From: Siphonodentalium dalli
Lineage: Eukaryota > Mollusca > Scaphopoda > Gadilida > Siphonodentaliidae
Reading direction: 5' to 3'
DNA: 64,000 bases
Assembly: GCA_032622095.1 (NCBI GenBank)
Contig: CP136067.1
Location: 96,152,707 to 96,216,706 of the forward strand
Part shown: positions 52,411 through 63,645 of the stretch, piece by piece
Position numbering within the stretch: position 1 is the first letter of the stretch
How the letters are laid out: every line of letters begins with the position of its first letter
Position numbers and translations under genes: made by a program
Notes under the pieces: model-generated
Told to the model about the DNA's origin: nothing
Seen by the model: only the letters and a program-made list of their open reading frames with translations
Database searches by the model: none

Positions 52411-52554
52411 AACTACATTCTGATTGTGTATTTCAATTTTAGGAACGGTCCCCATAACTCGGTTTGTATTCTGAACCCACACACACATACACAAAAATAT
52501 TCCATTGGCGAATCGCGGGTCGCTTCGCACAAACAAACTATATACACGAGTGTA

Positions 52555-52735
52555 TAGATAGCCAATGAAAACGCTCGACTCTTCGGAGTACTAACATTTT
52601 TAACCAATCAAAGCGGTCCTTCCGGTGACGATTTGTGAGTCGTCCAATCAAAGGTATGTTGTTTCCGCTTCATTTCTAGTGCATTTAGCAGCCATTTAAA
52701 AAAAAAAATCAGAAGTATTTTCTATCAAAGTAAGT
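52555..52735 (+). promoter_or_regulatory. Possible promoter and untranslated first exon
   Basis: AGCCAATGAAAAC, TTAACCAATCAAAGC and GTCCAATCAAAG are three CCAAT-type boxes within 90 bases. Between them lies CCTTCCGGTGACG, an ETS-type CTTCCGG next to a CRE-type TGACG. Downstream is ATCAAA|GTAAGTAT at about 52728, a strong splice donor. This arrangement is common at housekeeping promoters with a short non-coding first exon. No downstream exon has been linked to it. Direction is a guess from the donor. Confidence 0.3.
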
Positions 52736-53872
52736 ATAGTTAGTATAATTATTTAAAGAAATAAAGTTAAATATATATATTCTCTCTAATCTAAATGAGT
52801 TTATCTAACCGATCATATACCACTAGTACTATTAGGGGCGAGCAGGGTATAAGTTTCGGGAAAACGGGATTGACCATATGATTTTCATTTTTCGTGATTT
52901 GGAAATGTCTGTCGCAGCACCGTGTACAGCACATGTGATTGAACTTAAAGCACCAGAGAATACTTTTCAAACATTTATTAATTTAGTCAGCGAAGAGTGA
53001 CTACAGATTTAGTACAGAATCAAACAAACAAACATTGTCTGACTAAATTTGAGATTTTTTTTTTATTTAATTTTTAATATTATGCGAATCTGGATTGGTT
53101 TTTAGTAAATTTTAACGTCACAACAACTGGTATTTATGCGATAAAACTTCACATAAATGTAGATCATATACCCAGCAACACATACATACTAAACTTATTA
53201 CATAAATATACAGTTATTTAATAGTATTTGATCTGGATAACATATTTTTACCGAAAACAACAAAATGACAACAGATTACGTCACGTGACTAAACAGTCTA
53301 CAAAAAATCATTATACTATTGGTTTTTACAAAAAATAATTTGCGAGGGACTACCATCACTACGGGCGCGTTTGTCACTCAATTTTGGTCCCCGTTCTCCG
53401 TGACCAGTTTATTACTATTTTTACCTACAGCGCGAATTTTGTCATTCTCGGATTTGCGATTGTGGGTGAAAGACGCCGAGATTTAAAAAAAAAAACAGAT
53501 CGCTGATTATTGACATACACGTACCTGTAACTTGTAAGCTAATCCAAATGTGCCCAAATTAGGTAATCGTCGAGTAAATATACGTCCAGGGGCTGTCAGG
53601 AATCCGGGAATGACGCAACTAGACTAGAGTGATTGTTCTATTTTTAAATTTTTGTCTGTCTTGACCTCATCTGCTCATGCAATTGTGTCATGATTGTGCT
53701 TGTCAGTAATGTCACCCAACCCGGATATTTGTGGGAAAGTATGTAAGATATTTCCAGTGTATTCTTTTCAGCAAACAGATTCAAGTTCAGGTATTGTATG
53801 ATATCTGTTTCCAAATTCCATTGTCCAGGCCTGGTGTTTATATCAAATTCAGGGTGGCAGAAAATCGCTCCC
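52736..53872. other. Non-coding, possibly first intron
   Basis: Unique sequence with a GC-richer island at 53340-53500 (GGGCGCGTTTGTC, ACAGCGCGAATTTTG, AGACGCCGAG). No exon is supported. Confidence 0.35.
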
Positions 53873-53875
53873 TAA

Positions 53876-54198
53876 GTGCCACCGCACACGCTGCGATTAA
53901 AATCGTAAGTGGGGAAAATCGCAGGAGGAAGCATCCAATGCGCATGCCCACGACAATATCGTAGCCAAATCGTAGCAATCAAGCACTGTTTGATTTTACC
54001 AGGAAAATCGTGGCGTGACTTTGGCAACGCGCGCGATCGTAGCTGTCACATGACCACTGTCGCACTGGTCATGTTGTAAATACCACGAAAATCGTAGCTG
54101 CAAAGATCGCAGCACCGTAGCGTCTGCGGGCAAGCTACGATTTCTCCACCTACGATTTTCCCCACTTACGATTTTAATCGTGGCGTCTGCGGTGGCAC
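53876..54198. mobile_element. PIF/Harbinger-like MITE
   Basis: GTGCCACCGCACACGCTGCG, then ATTAAAATCGTAAGTGGGGA, is mirrored at the right by TCCCCACTTACGATTTTAAT and GCGGTGGCAC. The inverted repeat is about 45 bp. TAA lies on both sides (53873-53875 and 54199-54201), the 3-bp duplication typical of PIF/Harbinger elements. Interior carries several ATCGTAGC motifs and is GC-rich. No transposase frame. Confidence 0.8.
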
Positions 54199-54602
54199 TA
54201 ATACTAATAGTTACTAATATTTAGGAGGGCAAATCGCTCTCCTGAATATGTTGTGATTTTTGTATGTAATTCATTCCATTTTACATGAAAAGATAAATCA
54301 CAATACTAGTACATGCAGTGGAGTATAAAATCAATCCACTTTTTTCAGAACAATTAATAAATTAGTTCAATGCAGAAGATCTTGGAAAGACACATGACGA
54401 TCTTGTCAACCAGAGCACGCAGCACTTATGTCATAACCTATCGCTATAAAATATATCGGGACACTGATTTACAAAAGTCGGAACTCATTGGTGTTTACAA
54501 ATCAAAGCCTCGATGCTGCTCTGAACTCTATCCGAATACATGTGGTAACCGAAAGATGTCAACACGACTTCAAAGACTCGATGTCGCATGCAGTTTTGTT
54601 AC

Positions 54603-54720
54603 TAGGGGTGTAACGATACATTGATGTATCGATGCGACAGCAATACAGCACTGACGATACGGTCATCGATACGGGCGTTCAAATGATACGTACGTATCTC
54701 GATACACAAATTGCATATTG
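54603..54720 (+). mobile_element. hAT end with ATCGATACA repeats
   Basis: TAGGGGTGTAACGATACATT followed by GATGTATCGATGCG and further CGATAC motifs matches the familiar GGGGTGTAACGATACA hAT-type terminus. No right end was identified with certainty, so this is probably truncated. Confidence 0.5.
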
Positions 54721-56082
54721 TTATTACCAATTCAGGTATTAAGTAAGCAGCGGTCGCCACGAACGAGAACGATCAATGTTGAATCAGTATCTAACAAAAA
54801 ATTAAGGTAATCCCCCACAATAAGTAATAAAAATGATAAGCATTCAGTGTATCCCGCCGACCACCCACTAATAGAACCTAATGACCATGTCCCTATCGAA
54901 GGCAAGTGATTCAAAAGCGATGTCATTCGACCTTGACCGAATTTGGCCATCAACTTCATGAACGTCGACGTATGTCGGTCATCTTCAAAGAACATGAAAG
55001 GCTTCTATGTTTTTGATGTTCATCGCTGATCGCCAACAGAATAAAGCCATGATTTGGTTGATTTATCGGTCACGAATTATGGTTCGTCTCTCATTCCCAC
55101 CGTGAATCTGAACAAACTACTTAAATCGGTCCATACCCCTTCAAACATTAAACAAAAATGTCATACAAACAGTCCAATCTCTGGGGATATTTTGATGAAA
55201 GTCCTCAGACGTCTCATCTTGGATCAAAATAAGTTTTGAAAAATGAATTGCGAATGATGCATTTTAGTGTTTGAACGGGAACGGACGGTAATGTTGACCA
55301 CATAACATCGCTAAATGTGATTGAATTAGTGTAATCTTATTGTAATACTGCCTTTATCGCAAATTACTATTCGTTACCGGTTATTTCGATCCCTACGTCT
55401 CATTCATTCTACAGACATCCGATGTACACACAATGTCCTCATAAATAAAATTGTCCTCGCAATGTTGTTGTGCAAGCACATACATGTATGTGTCCTCCCA
55501 ACGAAAACGAACACAATCACATATGTGGCATTTTGCCCGGCCTTTTAATGTTGATGCATGCTCAGTATAATCCGCTCACAGTCTAGATATATTAGCACTT
55601 CATCTGTTGTCACACTCAACTTTTACTTTATCTACCAGTTGATAATAATCCCTGTTAAGTATGAGAGAGTTAGTTATCTTCTTGTCAATAAATCTTGTCT
55701 TCTGGATTCGATAGACGTCTCATCTTGGATCAAAATGTTTTGAAAAATGAATCGCGAATTGCTATATACTTTCAAATGAACATGAGTGTTGGACGATATT
55801 AGATTGAATAATTTTCCTATTAAGTTGGTTAATAAAAATATCACTGGATGTATTCACAAGTGTTTGTCACAAATTGTATTACGAGTGTGAGGATTTCTCA
55901 AGTTTACACTCTCCTCTGGTAAATAATTCCTCCAATGCAGTTTTGAAATAAAGAAGATAGGTTCCACAGAATGGGAGAGTCCTAATGCATTTTAGTGTTT
56001 GAACGGGAACGGACGGGGATGTTGACCACATAACATCGCTAAATGTGATAGAATGAGTGTAATCTTATGATTGTTATCGTAC

Positions 56083-56538
56083 TATAGGAGGGTATCACCC
56101 CCCCTCCCTCCTGAATCCTGAATACCAGTTAATTTTGGGGGGTGAATCCTGAATACATGTTAAGAAATAATATGCGATAAATGACATACAAATTGACTGT
56201 TTTAATATACCGGTAATTAAAAGTTTGGAATTGGAACACAAATCAAATATAGTTTCCGGACACTTTCCGGTTAACGACCGAAGAGACGCCGGTCGCGTTA
56301 TGATACGATTAATGATACTTTATGATGGCACGGCGGTCGAATATGCCCAAGAAGCTATTCTACCCACTCATTCATACAGATAACTAGCACAAAATATTAT
56401 TTTGCGCCATCAAAACCTGCGTCCAAGATGTTTTGCTTGAACCAGAATACCAGTTAATTCGGGGGTATGAATCCCGCGTACGGCTTCAAAACACCCTGAA
56501 TCCCGCGTACCGAAAAGGGGGGGTGATACCCTCCTATA
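56083..56538 (+). mobile_element. TA-flanked element H, copy 1
   Basis: TATAGGAGGGTATCACCCCC and GGGGTGATACCCTCCTATA are exact inverted ends with TA. The interior holds CCTGAATACCAGTTAATTTT and its inverted relative AATACCAGTTAATTCGGGGG, and ATCCCGCGTAC. Unit 1 of the surrounding duplication lacks it at the same point. A reversed copy is at 59504-59935. Confidence 0.85.
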
Positions 56539-56858
56539 GTGCCTTTATTTATCGCAAATTGCGATTCGTTACCGATTATTTCGATACCTACGTCTCATTC
56601 ATTCTACAGGACATCCCATGTACACACAATGTCCTCATAACTAAAAAATTGTCCTCGCAATGTTGGTGTGCAAGAACATATGCATCCTCCCAACGCAACG
56701 AAAATGAACACAATCACATATGTGCCATTTTGCCCGGCTTCTTAATGTTGATGCATGTACAGTATAAACCGCTCACAGTCTAGCTAATTTAGCACTTAAT
56801 CTGTTGTCACTCAACTTTTACTTTATGTACCAGTTGATAATAGACCCTGTTACATGTA

Positions 56859-57657
56859 CAGAGGTGGACTGGGCCAAAAAATCGGCCTGGGAAATGAATA
56901 TAATACTGGCCCATCTGCAAAAGGCAGTTGCCGAGGTGCCGAGTGGAGGAGGGTCTCTGTTCGGGGGGTGTCCACCTTGGAATTCCAACTGCACCCCCCC
57001 CCCCCCTCTTGAATCAAAATCAGACCAAATACATGTTTTTGCATAATTCCATTGCACCCCCCCCCCCCCCCCTTGCACCTCAGTGCTCTGGCCTAATATC
57101 CTATAAATTCATCAACCATGGTTCTATATATTCCCGGTATGAGACCATTCAGTTATTTTTACCTGAAAAATTGCATAAATTCTTACATCTAGCGGTCTAA
57201 CCTCAGACAAATGCACACGGCTACAGACAAGAGACCAGGACACCGGGCTGTCCATGGTTGTTTGGCCCCGGGGTGAGAAAATTTTGAAAACTATACAAGA
57301 AAATCGCTAATCCTAGGTACTAGTAGCATCTAGACTGGCCTCAATTTTTGGGGGATTTACAGCTGGGAGTTACCGTTAATATCTCGAGATTAACGGGGTC
57401 TTTACGTGGTGTTATATGATGCTGACAAGTTCATTTAATGACAAAATTATGATTAGCCAGTTAGGCTGGTTAAACAACACATGTGGCGGCCCACATCAGT
57501 TTCATTTGCGGCCCAACTACATATACCCCCCCCCCCCCCAAACTGTAAAAAAAAACCTCAGATTCTCGCTTGATAGAAAATCACGTGGAATCAGAATTTT
57601 CCGGCCTCCGGCCCATCGGGAATTTACCTGGTCTCCCAATCGGCCAATCCACCTCTG
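56859..57657 (+). mobile_element. hAT-type element with TACATGTA target duplication
   Basis: CAGAGGTGGACTGGGCC and the inverse-like GGCCAATCCACCTCTG are the ends, fitting the hAT pattern. TACATGTA lies at 56851-56858 and again at 57658-57665. At 799 bp with no transposase frame it is non-autonomous. Three poly-C runs lie inside (56993-57007, 57055-57072, 57527-57539). Interior GGCC-rich segments (GGCCTCCGGCCCATCGGG) are unlike the AT-rich host DNA. Confidence 0.92.
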
Positions 57658-58016
57658 TACATGTAGGTATCAGAGAGTTACTAGTAGTTATCTTGTCTTC
57701 TGGATTTGATAGACATTATTTTATTTAGCTACCGGTACTATATGTCCCTCAGTGAACATACTTTTGAGTTATCTGAAATTCTGTACCATTCTTCATCAAA
57801 TCTGCAGTCCGCTTAGGTACAACATAGATCATGGGCATTTTAATCAATAATCTATATACATGTAGAGTCCAATATAGATTATGTTTCCGGTAGCCGTCAT
57901 GTCCGAGCAATACTAATATTGTTTTGTTGCTTCAGAAGTTTTGATTAAGTGTAAACATTAAATATAACTTTCAAATCATTTATTTATTTATTCATTTATT
58001 TTTCAGGCTGTGTTAG

Positions 58017-58251
58017 ATGTTATATGTGGCAACTGTATCACAGATCATGAATTTGAAGAACAATGAGTTGGATGTGGCTAACTTTATGGGACATGATATA
58101 CGCACTCACAGAGAATATTACAGACTGCCGGAAAAGACCCTACAACTATGTAAATACAGTAAACTGCTTCGAGTGGTAGCGAAGGGGAATGTGCACAAGT
58201 ATCAGGGCAAATCTTTGGATGAAATAGAAATGGATGCTGATTCAGAAGTTG
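58017..58251 (+). pseudogene. Tyrosine-recombinase-like gene, exon with catalytic C-terminal motif
   Basis: The frame reads LYVATVSQIMNLKNNELDVA, then NFMGHDIRTHREYYRLPEKT, then LQLCKYSKLLRVV. GHD-x3-HREYY resembles the C-terminal H/R...Y block of tyrosine recombinases as found in Crypton-type and related uncharacterised invertebrate genes. The donor GTTG|GTAAGT at 58251 is strong. Upstream, TTTTTCAG at 58006 would bring in an in-frame TAG, whereas TTAG at 58016 would not. Exon phase 1 at the end fits the acceptor at 60332. The next exon is broken, so the gene is decayed. Catalytic function is not claimed. Confidence 0.6.
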
Positions 58252-59503
58252 GTAAGTAACTTTAGTTGTTATACATACACATTATCAATAAGTATAGTGA
58301 TATGGTCTGCCATATCACGTCGAGTTGAAGTCAGATCTGTATCAAACGAGCTGTTTTTGGCAGTGAGGTTGAACTTGATACAGCAATCTTATCTCAATGA
58401 GACGCGATACTGCGATACTTATCACTACCCTGTATAGATAAAGCGTTTATTATATGACTACTGGCGTTCTGAGTTGCCAAAAGTTCAATGAAAAATGAGA
58501 CTTTTCTCCCAACTTACTGGTAGGTGTAGGTCGATTGATATTCTGAGACTTCGACGATCAGCAAATAATAATTCCTCAAAGGTAATAGCTTGCGGATTGC
58601 TATAACAAAAGAATATTCATGATATGGTTCAATTAATTACTAAATGAACATCTTTTAGTTCAGATCGTAACATATTTAGGCCTAGAAACGAATGAATCGA
58701 TTTCTCGCTTCATTCAGTACATGATGTTTACAAAATGACGACATCGATGACATGCTGAGTAGCATAAGAAATCGGAGAAAAAAACACTCTTGTTTTCTAA
58801 TAGAAAAACTAGAACGCGTTTAAGCAAGATACGCGGAGAGAAAACTATAGTCATATAATAAATAACTTCAGTTGTTATACAGTCACTTGAAAGATATTGG
58901 TTTAAATTGTTACTGGATTATTTCTAGATTTTTAAGACCTTAATTAAAACAGCAAACTAATTTATCAGAATATTAATTCTATTAGTTTCTGACATATGCC
59001 CCTTTAAGTTTATAACTTGGGTCAGAATAAGGCGCATGCTTTCTCTTAATCAGGTACACTCGTAAACTATTGGGCCTATATCAACAAAATTTGCTATCTA
59101 AGGTATTTTGGGACTGGAAGGGTATAATTTGGGAATGCTGTCAAGATAATTTGCCCTTCCGATGTTCCTGTGACCTTGTGTATGACCAAGTGACTTTTAA
59201 CTGTCTCAGGAACTACATTGCCCATAGAGATTAAGTTTGGTATATAGAGGTATTTTGGGGTGGGCAGTAACCTCATCATGTCTGTCTGCCCATCCTTCCA
59301 TACAGGTACCCACAAATTACCTTTAACTTTATCTTGGAATCGATAATATATTTGGATAGACTTCACTTTTTGTATGCACTGTACAGAGTCATACTGCCCC
59401 TATCATATGACCTTGATGACATGAAATCTACCGCGGAGTCAGCGGGCACATAGCTAGTATACTTATATTATGAAGAAGTGTTTGTCCTTTGTCTGTCATG
59501 CTT
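58252..59503. other. Probable intron of the decayed gene
   Basis: The part 59090-59400 holds the inverse of the ATAACTC/GGACGG-type repeat (GACCTTGTGTATGACC, CTGTCTGCCCATCCTTCC). The rest is AT-rich with no exon. Confidence 0.4.
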
Positions 59504-59513
59504 TGATGGTATC

Positions 59514-59557
<44 letters not shown>

Positions 59558-59935
59558 TTCGGTACGCGGGATTCAGGGTGTTTTGAAGCCGTACGCGGGA
59601 TTCATACCCCCGAATTAACTGGTATTCAGGTTCAAGCAAAACATATTGGACGTAGGTTTTGATGGCGCAAAATAATATTTTTGTGCTAGTTATCTGTATG
59701 AATGCTGAATGAGTGGGTAGAATAGCTTCTTGGGCATATTCGACCACTATGCCATCATAAAGTATCATTAATCGTATCATAACGCCCATAATGTGACACC
59801 GGCGTCAATTTGTATGTCATTTATCGCATATTATTTCTTAACATGTATTCAGGATTCACCCCCCCCCCCCCCCAAAATTAACTGGTATTCAGGATTCAGG
59901 GGGAGGGGGGTGACACCCTCTTATATCACCTCTGT
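59504..59935 (-). mobile_element. TA-flanked element H, copy 2, with a 43-C run
   Basis: This is the reverse of copy 1: GGTACGCGGGATTCAGGGTG, GAATTAACTGGTATTCAGG and CATTAATCGTATCATAACG match in inverse order. An uninterrupted run of 43 C lies at 59515-59557 and a second run near 59859. Outer ends are TGATGGTATCACCC and GGGTGACACCCTCTTATA, more diverged than in copy 1. Confidence 0.85.
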
Positions 59936-60332
59936 TATTAAATTAATCCAATTTTGGACTACATGCTGGTACACGATCTCAAAACATTGGCATCAATTTC
60001 CTCACTAGCAGATGGGCATAGCCTAAATAAAGTAAATATAGCCAGAGAATTCTGGACTGTTATATTTATGGGCACAACAAATTTTCTATATTCAGCCCAA
60101 TTACATTGCCAGGTACCCGGTAACCTAATCAATATTGGGCAGTAAACAACATTGTGACCAACATTGGGTCAAATTTCTGACAAGCTAAGCTTTTGCATTG
60201 GCTGTTTCATAGCTCAGTGCATATGTGTTAAGTCAGTAAAGTGATCAATCAACGCACATTTCTCTATTAGAGGGCATTCAGGGTGCGCAGTTGTCATCAG
60301 AATGTAAAATTACCTCTTTGATAAATTGACAG

Positions 60333-60664
60333 AATTTGGTGATGCAGAACAATCAGAAGATATACAAGACATACATGTGCAATCACAAGAAATACAGACG
60401 TCTTCTACAAAACAAAGAACTAATGACGTCACACATGCCGCTTCTTCAGAACAACCAAAATAAAGACGGAGAAAATCAACCATCCGGAACAAATGGACTG
60501 ATGAACAAAAGGCTGCTATCCATATTTAAAGCATCTAGGAAAGTATTTCACTTGTAATAGCCTACCAGGGAAATTTCAATGTCTGGAGCCTATGAGGAAG
60601 GCTCCTGTCCTTAGTGCTTGACCCTGGGACCAGATTAAGTTTTTCATAAAAAACAATAAGTAAA
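60333..60664 (+). pseudogene. Tyrosine-recombinase-like gene, next exon, broken
   Basis: After TTGACAG the frame EFGDAEQSEDIQD continues in phase with the exon at 58017-58251. It passes a TAA near 60461, then NKWTDEQKAAI, then shifts frame through FKASRKVFHL and LPGKFQCLE to PWDQIKFFIKNNK and a stop at 60664. The order KWT-EQKAA, LPGK, and R-PW-IKFFIKN is the usual C-terminal layout of these invertebrate genes, as I recall it. A TGA stands where CGA (Arg) is expected before PWDQ, as a CpG transition would give. At least two frameshifts and two stops make it a pseudogene. Confidence 0.6.
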
Positions 60665-60691
60665 TTGTATGTCCACAGCAAGGAAACTTAA

Positions 60692-60779
60692 CCACAGGTC
60701 CCCGGAAAAAAAATTGACCCCACCCCCAATAATACTTCATTCTATAGAGTGGGGTCAATTTTTGTTCTGGGGACCTGTG
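60692..60779. repeat. 88-bp hairpin
   Basis: CCACAGGTCCCCGGAAAA and AATTGACCCCAC pair with GTGGGGTCAATTTTTGTTC and GGGGACCTGTG around the loop ATAATACTTCATTCTATAG. It probably represents a small palindromic MITE. Confidence 0.85.
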
Positions 60780-60844
60780 CTTTCAACCTGTAAGACGAGT
60801 ATACCGGTCAGAACCTTAGGCTTAAAAAATAACCTTTTTATGTT

Positions 60845-61871
60845 TACCCATACCACAGTATGGTAAACATAGTGTCGTTGTCTGGATTGACCACTCGTCG
60901 TTCGTCCGTCCGTCTGTCCATCCATAGACACTTTACGCATAATGTGATAACTGAAACATTTCCAATCTTATCGCAACCAATTATGGTATGTGAGTTTCCC
61001 AGCCTCAAATACAGATCAATTTCGAATATGGGTTTGATCCGACTAGTTTTCACTGAGTTGTGGCCCTTTTAAAAAAAAAATATTCACTCTTAAAAAAAAT
61101 AAAAAATATTTAGATTGATTTTCTTGCTCCACTACCAAAAACAAAAAAATTAATAAATAGAAAATATATAATAAAATATTTATTTTTTTTAAATAATTAA
61201 CCACACCAAATTTGTTTAAATCGGTCCAAAATCTTGTGTTATGTACTGGTAAATTTGTTTGGAGCGACATTAAATCCAATTCACCAATTCCATCCCATAC
61301 CTTTGGACTACTTAGCTAGTGATAAGGCTATGTTATTTTCTGATGTCTCTTATGCCAATTTATGTGCAAATAATCTGATAAAGAAAGCTATGGTATCTAA
61401 TTTAAAATAAAGATTCAACAATAAACATCACATGATATTAACAGTAGACTCGGATATCTGTGCTGTAGAGTGATATCTTCAGATGTCTGAGGTCATTATA
61501 ATTGTTATTGGTTTAATAGAGAGGTCAGTGTTCAACATAAACAATTCCTGTGATTTGTTGACGGCTCTGCTATATAATTGATATTAATGGGTCAGCAGTG
61601 AGGTGGCTAACCTGTATACTATATTGTTGGTATAATTTGATACAGTATTATTGTAAACTTAAATTGGACTCTCTTAACCCGAAGATTCCATGTCCAGGTC
61701 ACCTTTCACATCTAACCCGAGGTTGGGGTGGTTTAGCTGTACCAATGCATTCTCTTATTAAAATGCGAGTGACCCATAAATTCCAATAATTTGTGTTATG
61801 TACATTCTCTATAATAGTACATAACAGTATACTCTATAATTCAACACCAAAACTCCGATCATAGTAATTTA
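60845..61871 (-). mobile_element. Dispersed element E, copy 2, inverted, cut by the gap
   Basis: It is the reverse complement of 6190-7065 with indels, from ACCATACTGTGGTATGGG to CGATCATAGTAATTTA. The region 61075-61265 is an extra AT-rich insert absent from copy 1. It contains a GTCCGTCCGTCTGTCCATCC tail and the half hairpin CCAATGCATTCTCTTATTAA. It ends at the N gap. Confidence 0.65.
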
Positions 61872-61971
61872 NNNNNNNNNNNNNNNNNNNNNNNNNNNNN
61901 NNNNNNNNNNNNNNNNNNNNNNNNNNNNNNNNNNNNNNNNNNNNNNNNNNNNNNNNNNNNNNNNNNNNNNN
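61872..61971. other. Assembly gap of 100 N
   Basis: Exactly 100 N, the usual placeholder for a gap of unknown size. The order or orientation of the two sides depends on scaffolding rather than on sequence. Confidence 0.99.
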
Positions 61972-62033
61972 TCCGCACAGTCTACATGCTTCATTTATGC
62001 TTATTATGGCTCTTAGATCCCAGTCAATTATCC

Positions 62034-62813
62034 TTAACTGGTTCTGTGCTGAAAGCCCATATTTGGACCCCTATGTAAGAGTGCTGGAAGCCCAGATATG
62101 GGCTTTGGCAATGACTCTGTCTTGTTTAGTCAACTCTTGTTTATTTTAATCATTTAAATAACGTTTGTCAGGTAATATTTCAGAAATATTGTTACATATA
62201 TAATTAAATTGCGACATTGTGAAGTTTGAATGGATGCCGACCAATAAAATTGTCAGAAAAGGTACTTATATCGCGAAAAGTTTGAGAAAAATTACAAATG
62301 TTTTGCCCTAAGGGCGGCCGACAACCAAGCTCATAACCATAACCTAATCAGACATCCAGGCTCATATCGATAACCTACTTTGACAAACAGACAACCAGGC
62401 TCATAACCATAGCCTAATGAGACATCCAGGCCCATAACCATTGCCTAATGAGACATCCAGACTCATAATCATTGCCTAATGAGACATCCAGACCCAAAAT
62501 CATAGTCTAATGAGACATCAAGGCTCATAACCATTGCCTAATGAGACATTCAGGCCCGTAGGCATAGCCATAGCCTAATGAGACATCCAGACTCATAACC
62601 ATAGCCTATTGAGACATCCAAGCTCATAACCATAGCCTAGTGAGACATCCAGGCTCACAACATAATCACAAATGCATATATTTGGGGGGTAAAATTTGAG
62701 AAAAGAGTGCAAATTATCAACTCCGAGCATAAAATTCAATAATTTCTGTTTGTTGAAATATATATACGCATTTTATTACGTGTATGTAGGATATTTAGCA
62801 GCGAACCAGTTAA
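62034..62813 (-). mobile_element. TTAA element G, copy 2, inverted
   Basis: TTAACTGGTTCTGTGCTGAA at the left and GCAGCGAACCAGTTAA at the right. It matches 38668-39409 in inverse throughout, including GGGCGGCCGACAACCAAGC and the 31-bp array (62325-62660). The array has one more unit than copy 1. No coding frame. Confidence 0.88.
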
Positions 62814-62879
62814 TGACCAACAAATTTGAATGTTTACTGAATTTTAGTCATTTTTCAACTAGAATACAGCAGGTTCTTA

Positions 62880-63645
62880 TTGGTGTTCGGAGCACATGCA
62901 CATGTGTACACACCAGCATTGTGAGGACAATTTGGTTTATGAGGACATTTCTCCTTAATGAAGTCGTCGAAATTGTTTAAAAGTTCTAGTCAATAACAGT
63001 CTCTTTCGGGAAGGTGTTCATTGAATATTGATAATTAGTCATTTAAGGACCTAAATTAGATTATGCTGAATACATAAGGCTGTTTAAAGGATCAATTGAA
63101 TTGAAATAATCTGTGTGTATATCAATTTCTGATAACATGTGGTTTCAACGTGGTCCTGACCTGTTGTTTCTGACGTCAGTGCCGGACTTCCTTATTTGGT
63201 AAACTTGAATTGTCGCACATGCAGCTAAGTATTTTCACTGCCCATTCTATATTGATAAAACATGGGGAATTGCAGGAAAGTTGATTTTGACTAAAGAGCA
63301 GGTTACCTCAATAGAGTGAAAGAAATAATTCATATCTATCAATCAGAAAGGTTCTATCAGAACTTATTTAAGTGGCGAGCATTACGGTAGTGGTCATGTC
63401 ATTGCCTGTCATGATTGCTACATTGTCATTGACACTTACTTTTAGTTAAAAGAAATCTTTCACCTAGATTTTACAACTAGGTCAGGTGCTTAAGTGCTAA
63501 ATGAGCTGGATTAAAATACAAACTACTTCTCAAATGGAAATACACAATCAATCAGAATGTGGTTTTAAGATCTTCGTGAAATAAAAAAAAATTGTCCTCA
63601 CAATGTTGGTGTGCAATTTGTGCATGTCCTCCCAATTCCATGCAT
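62880..63645. repeat. Inverted pair of TGTCCTC-family repeats
   Basis: CACATGTGTACACACCAGCA and TTGTGAGGACAATTTGG at 62895-62940 are the inverse of AATTGTCCTCACAATG and TTGGTGTGCAATTTGTGC at 63590-63625. About 650 bases of unique sequence lie between. It could be an element with inverted ends, or two separate insertions. Confidence 0.55.

Larger units (their letters stand above)
55196..57711 (+). repeat. Tandem duplication; second copy carries nested transposons
   Basis: Unit 1 runs from GACGTCTCATCTTGGATCAA near 55206 to CTTCTGGATTCGATA near 55705. Unit 2 starts again with GACGTCTCATCTTGG at 55706 and ends at TTCTGGATTTGATAGAC near 57711. Shared landmarks are GTGTTTGAACGGGAACGGAC, CATAACATCGCTAAATGTGA, CTCATTCATTCTACAG, TTGCCCGGC and CTACCAGTTGATAATA. 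Unit 2 is four times longer because of insertions at about 55760-55985, 56083-56538 and 56859-57657. Confidence 0.88.

Noticed and set aside
56818-57078. Proline- or glycine-rich frames
   Set aside because: They are produced by poly-C runs inside a hAT element.
38668-62813. Large inverted duplication between 38.7-39.4 and 62.0-62.8 kb
   Set aside because: Both copies end exactly at TTAA with inverted terminal repeats, so separate insertions of one transposon family explain the match better.
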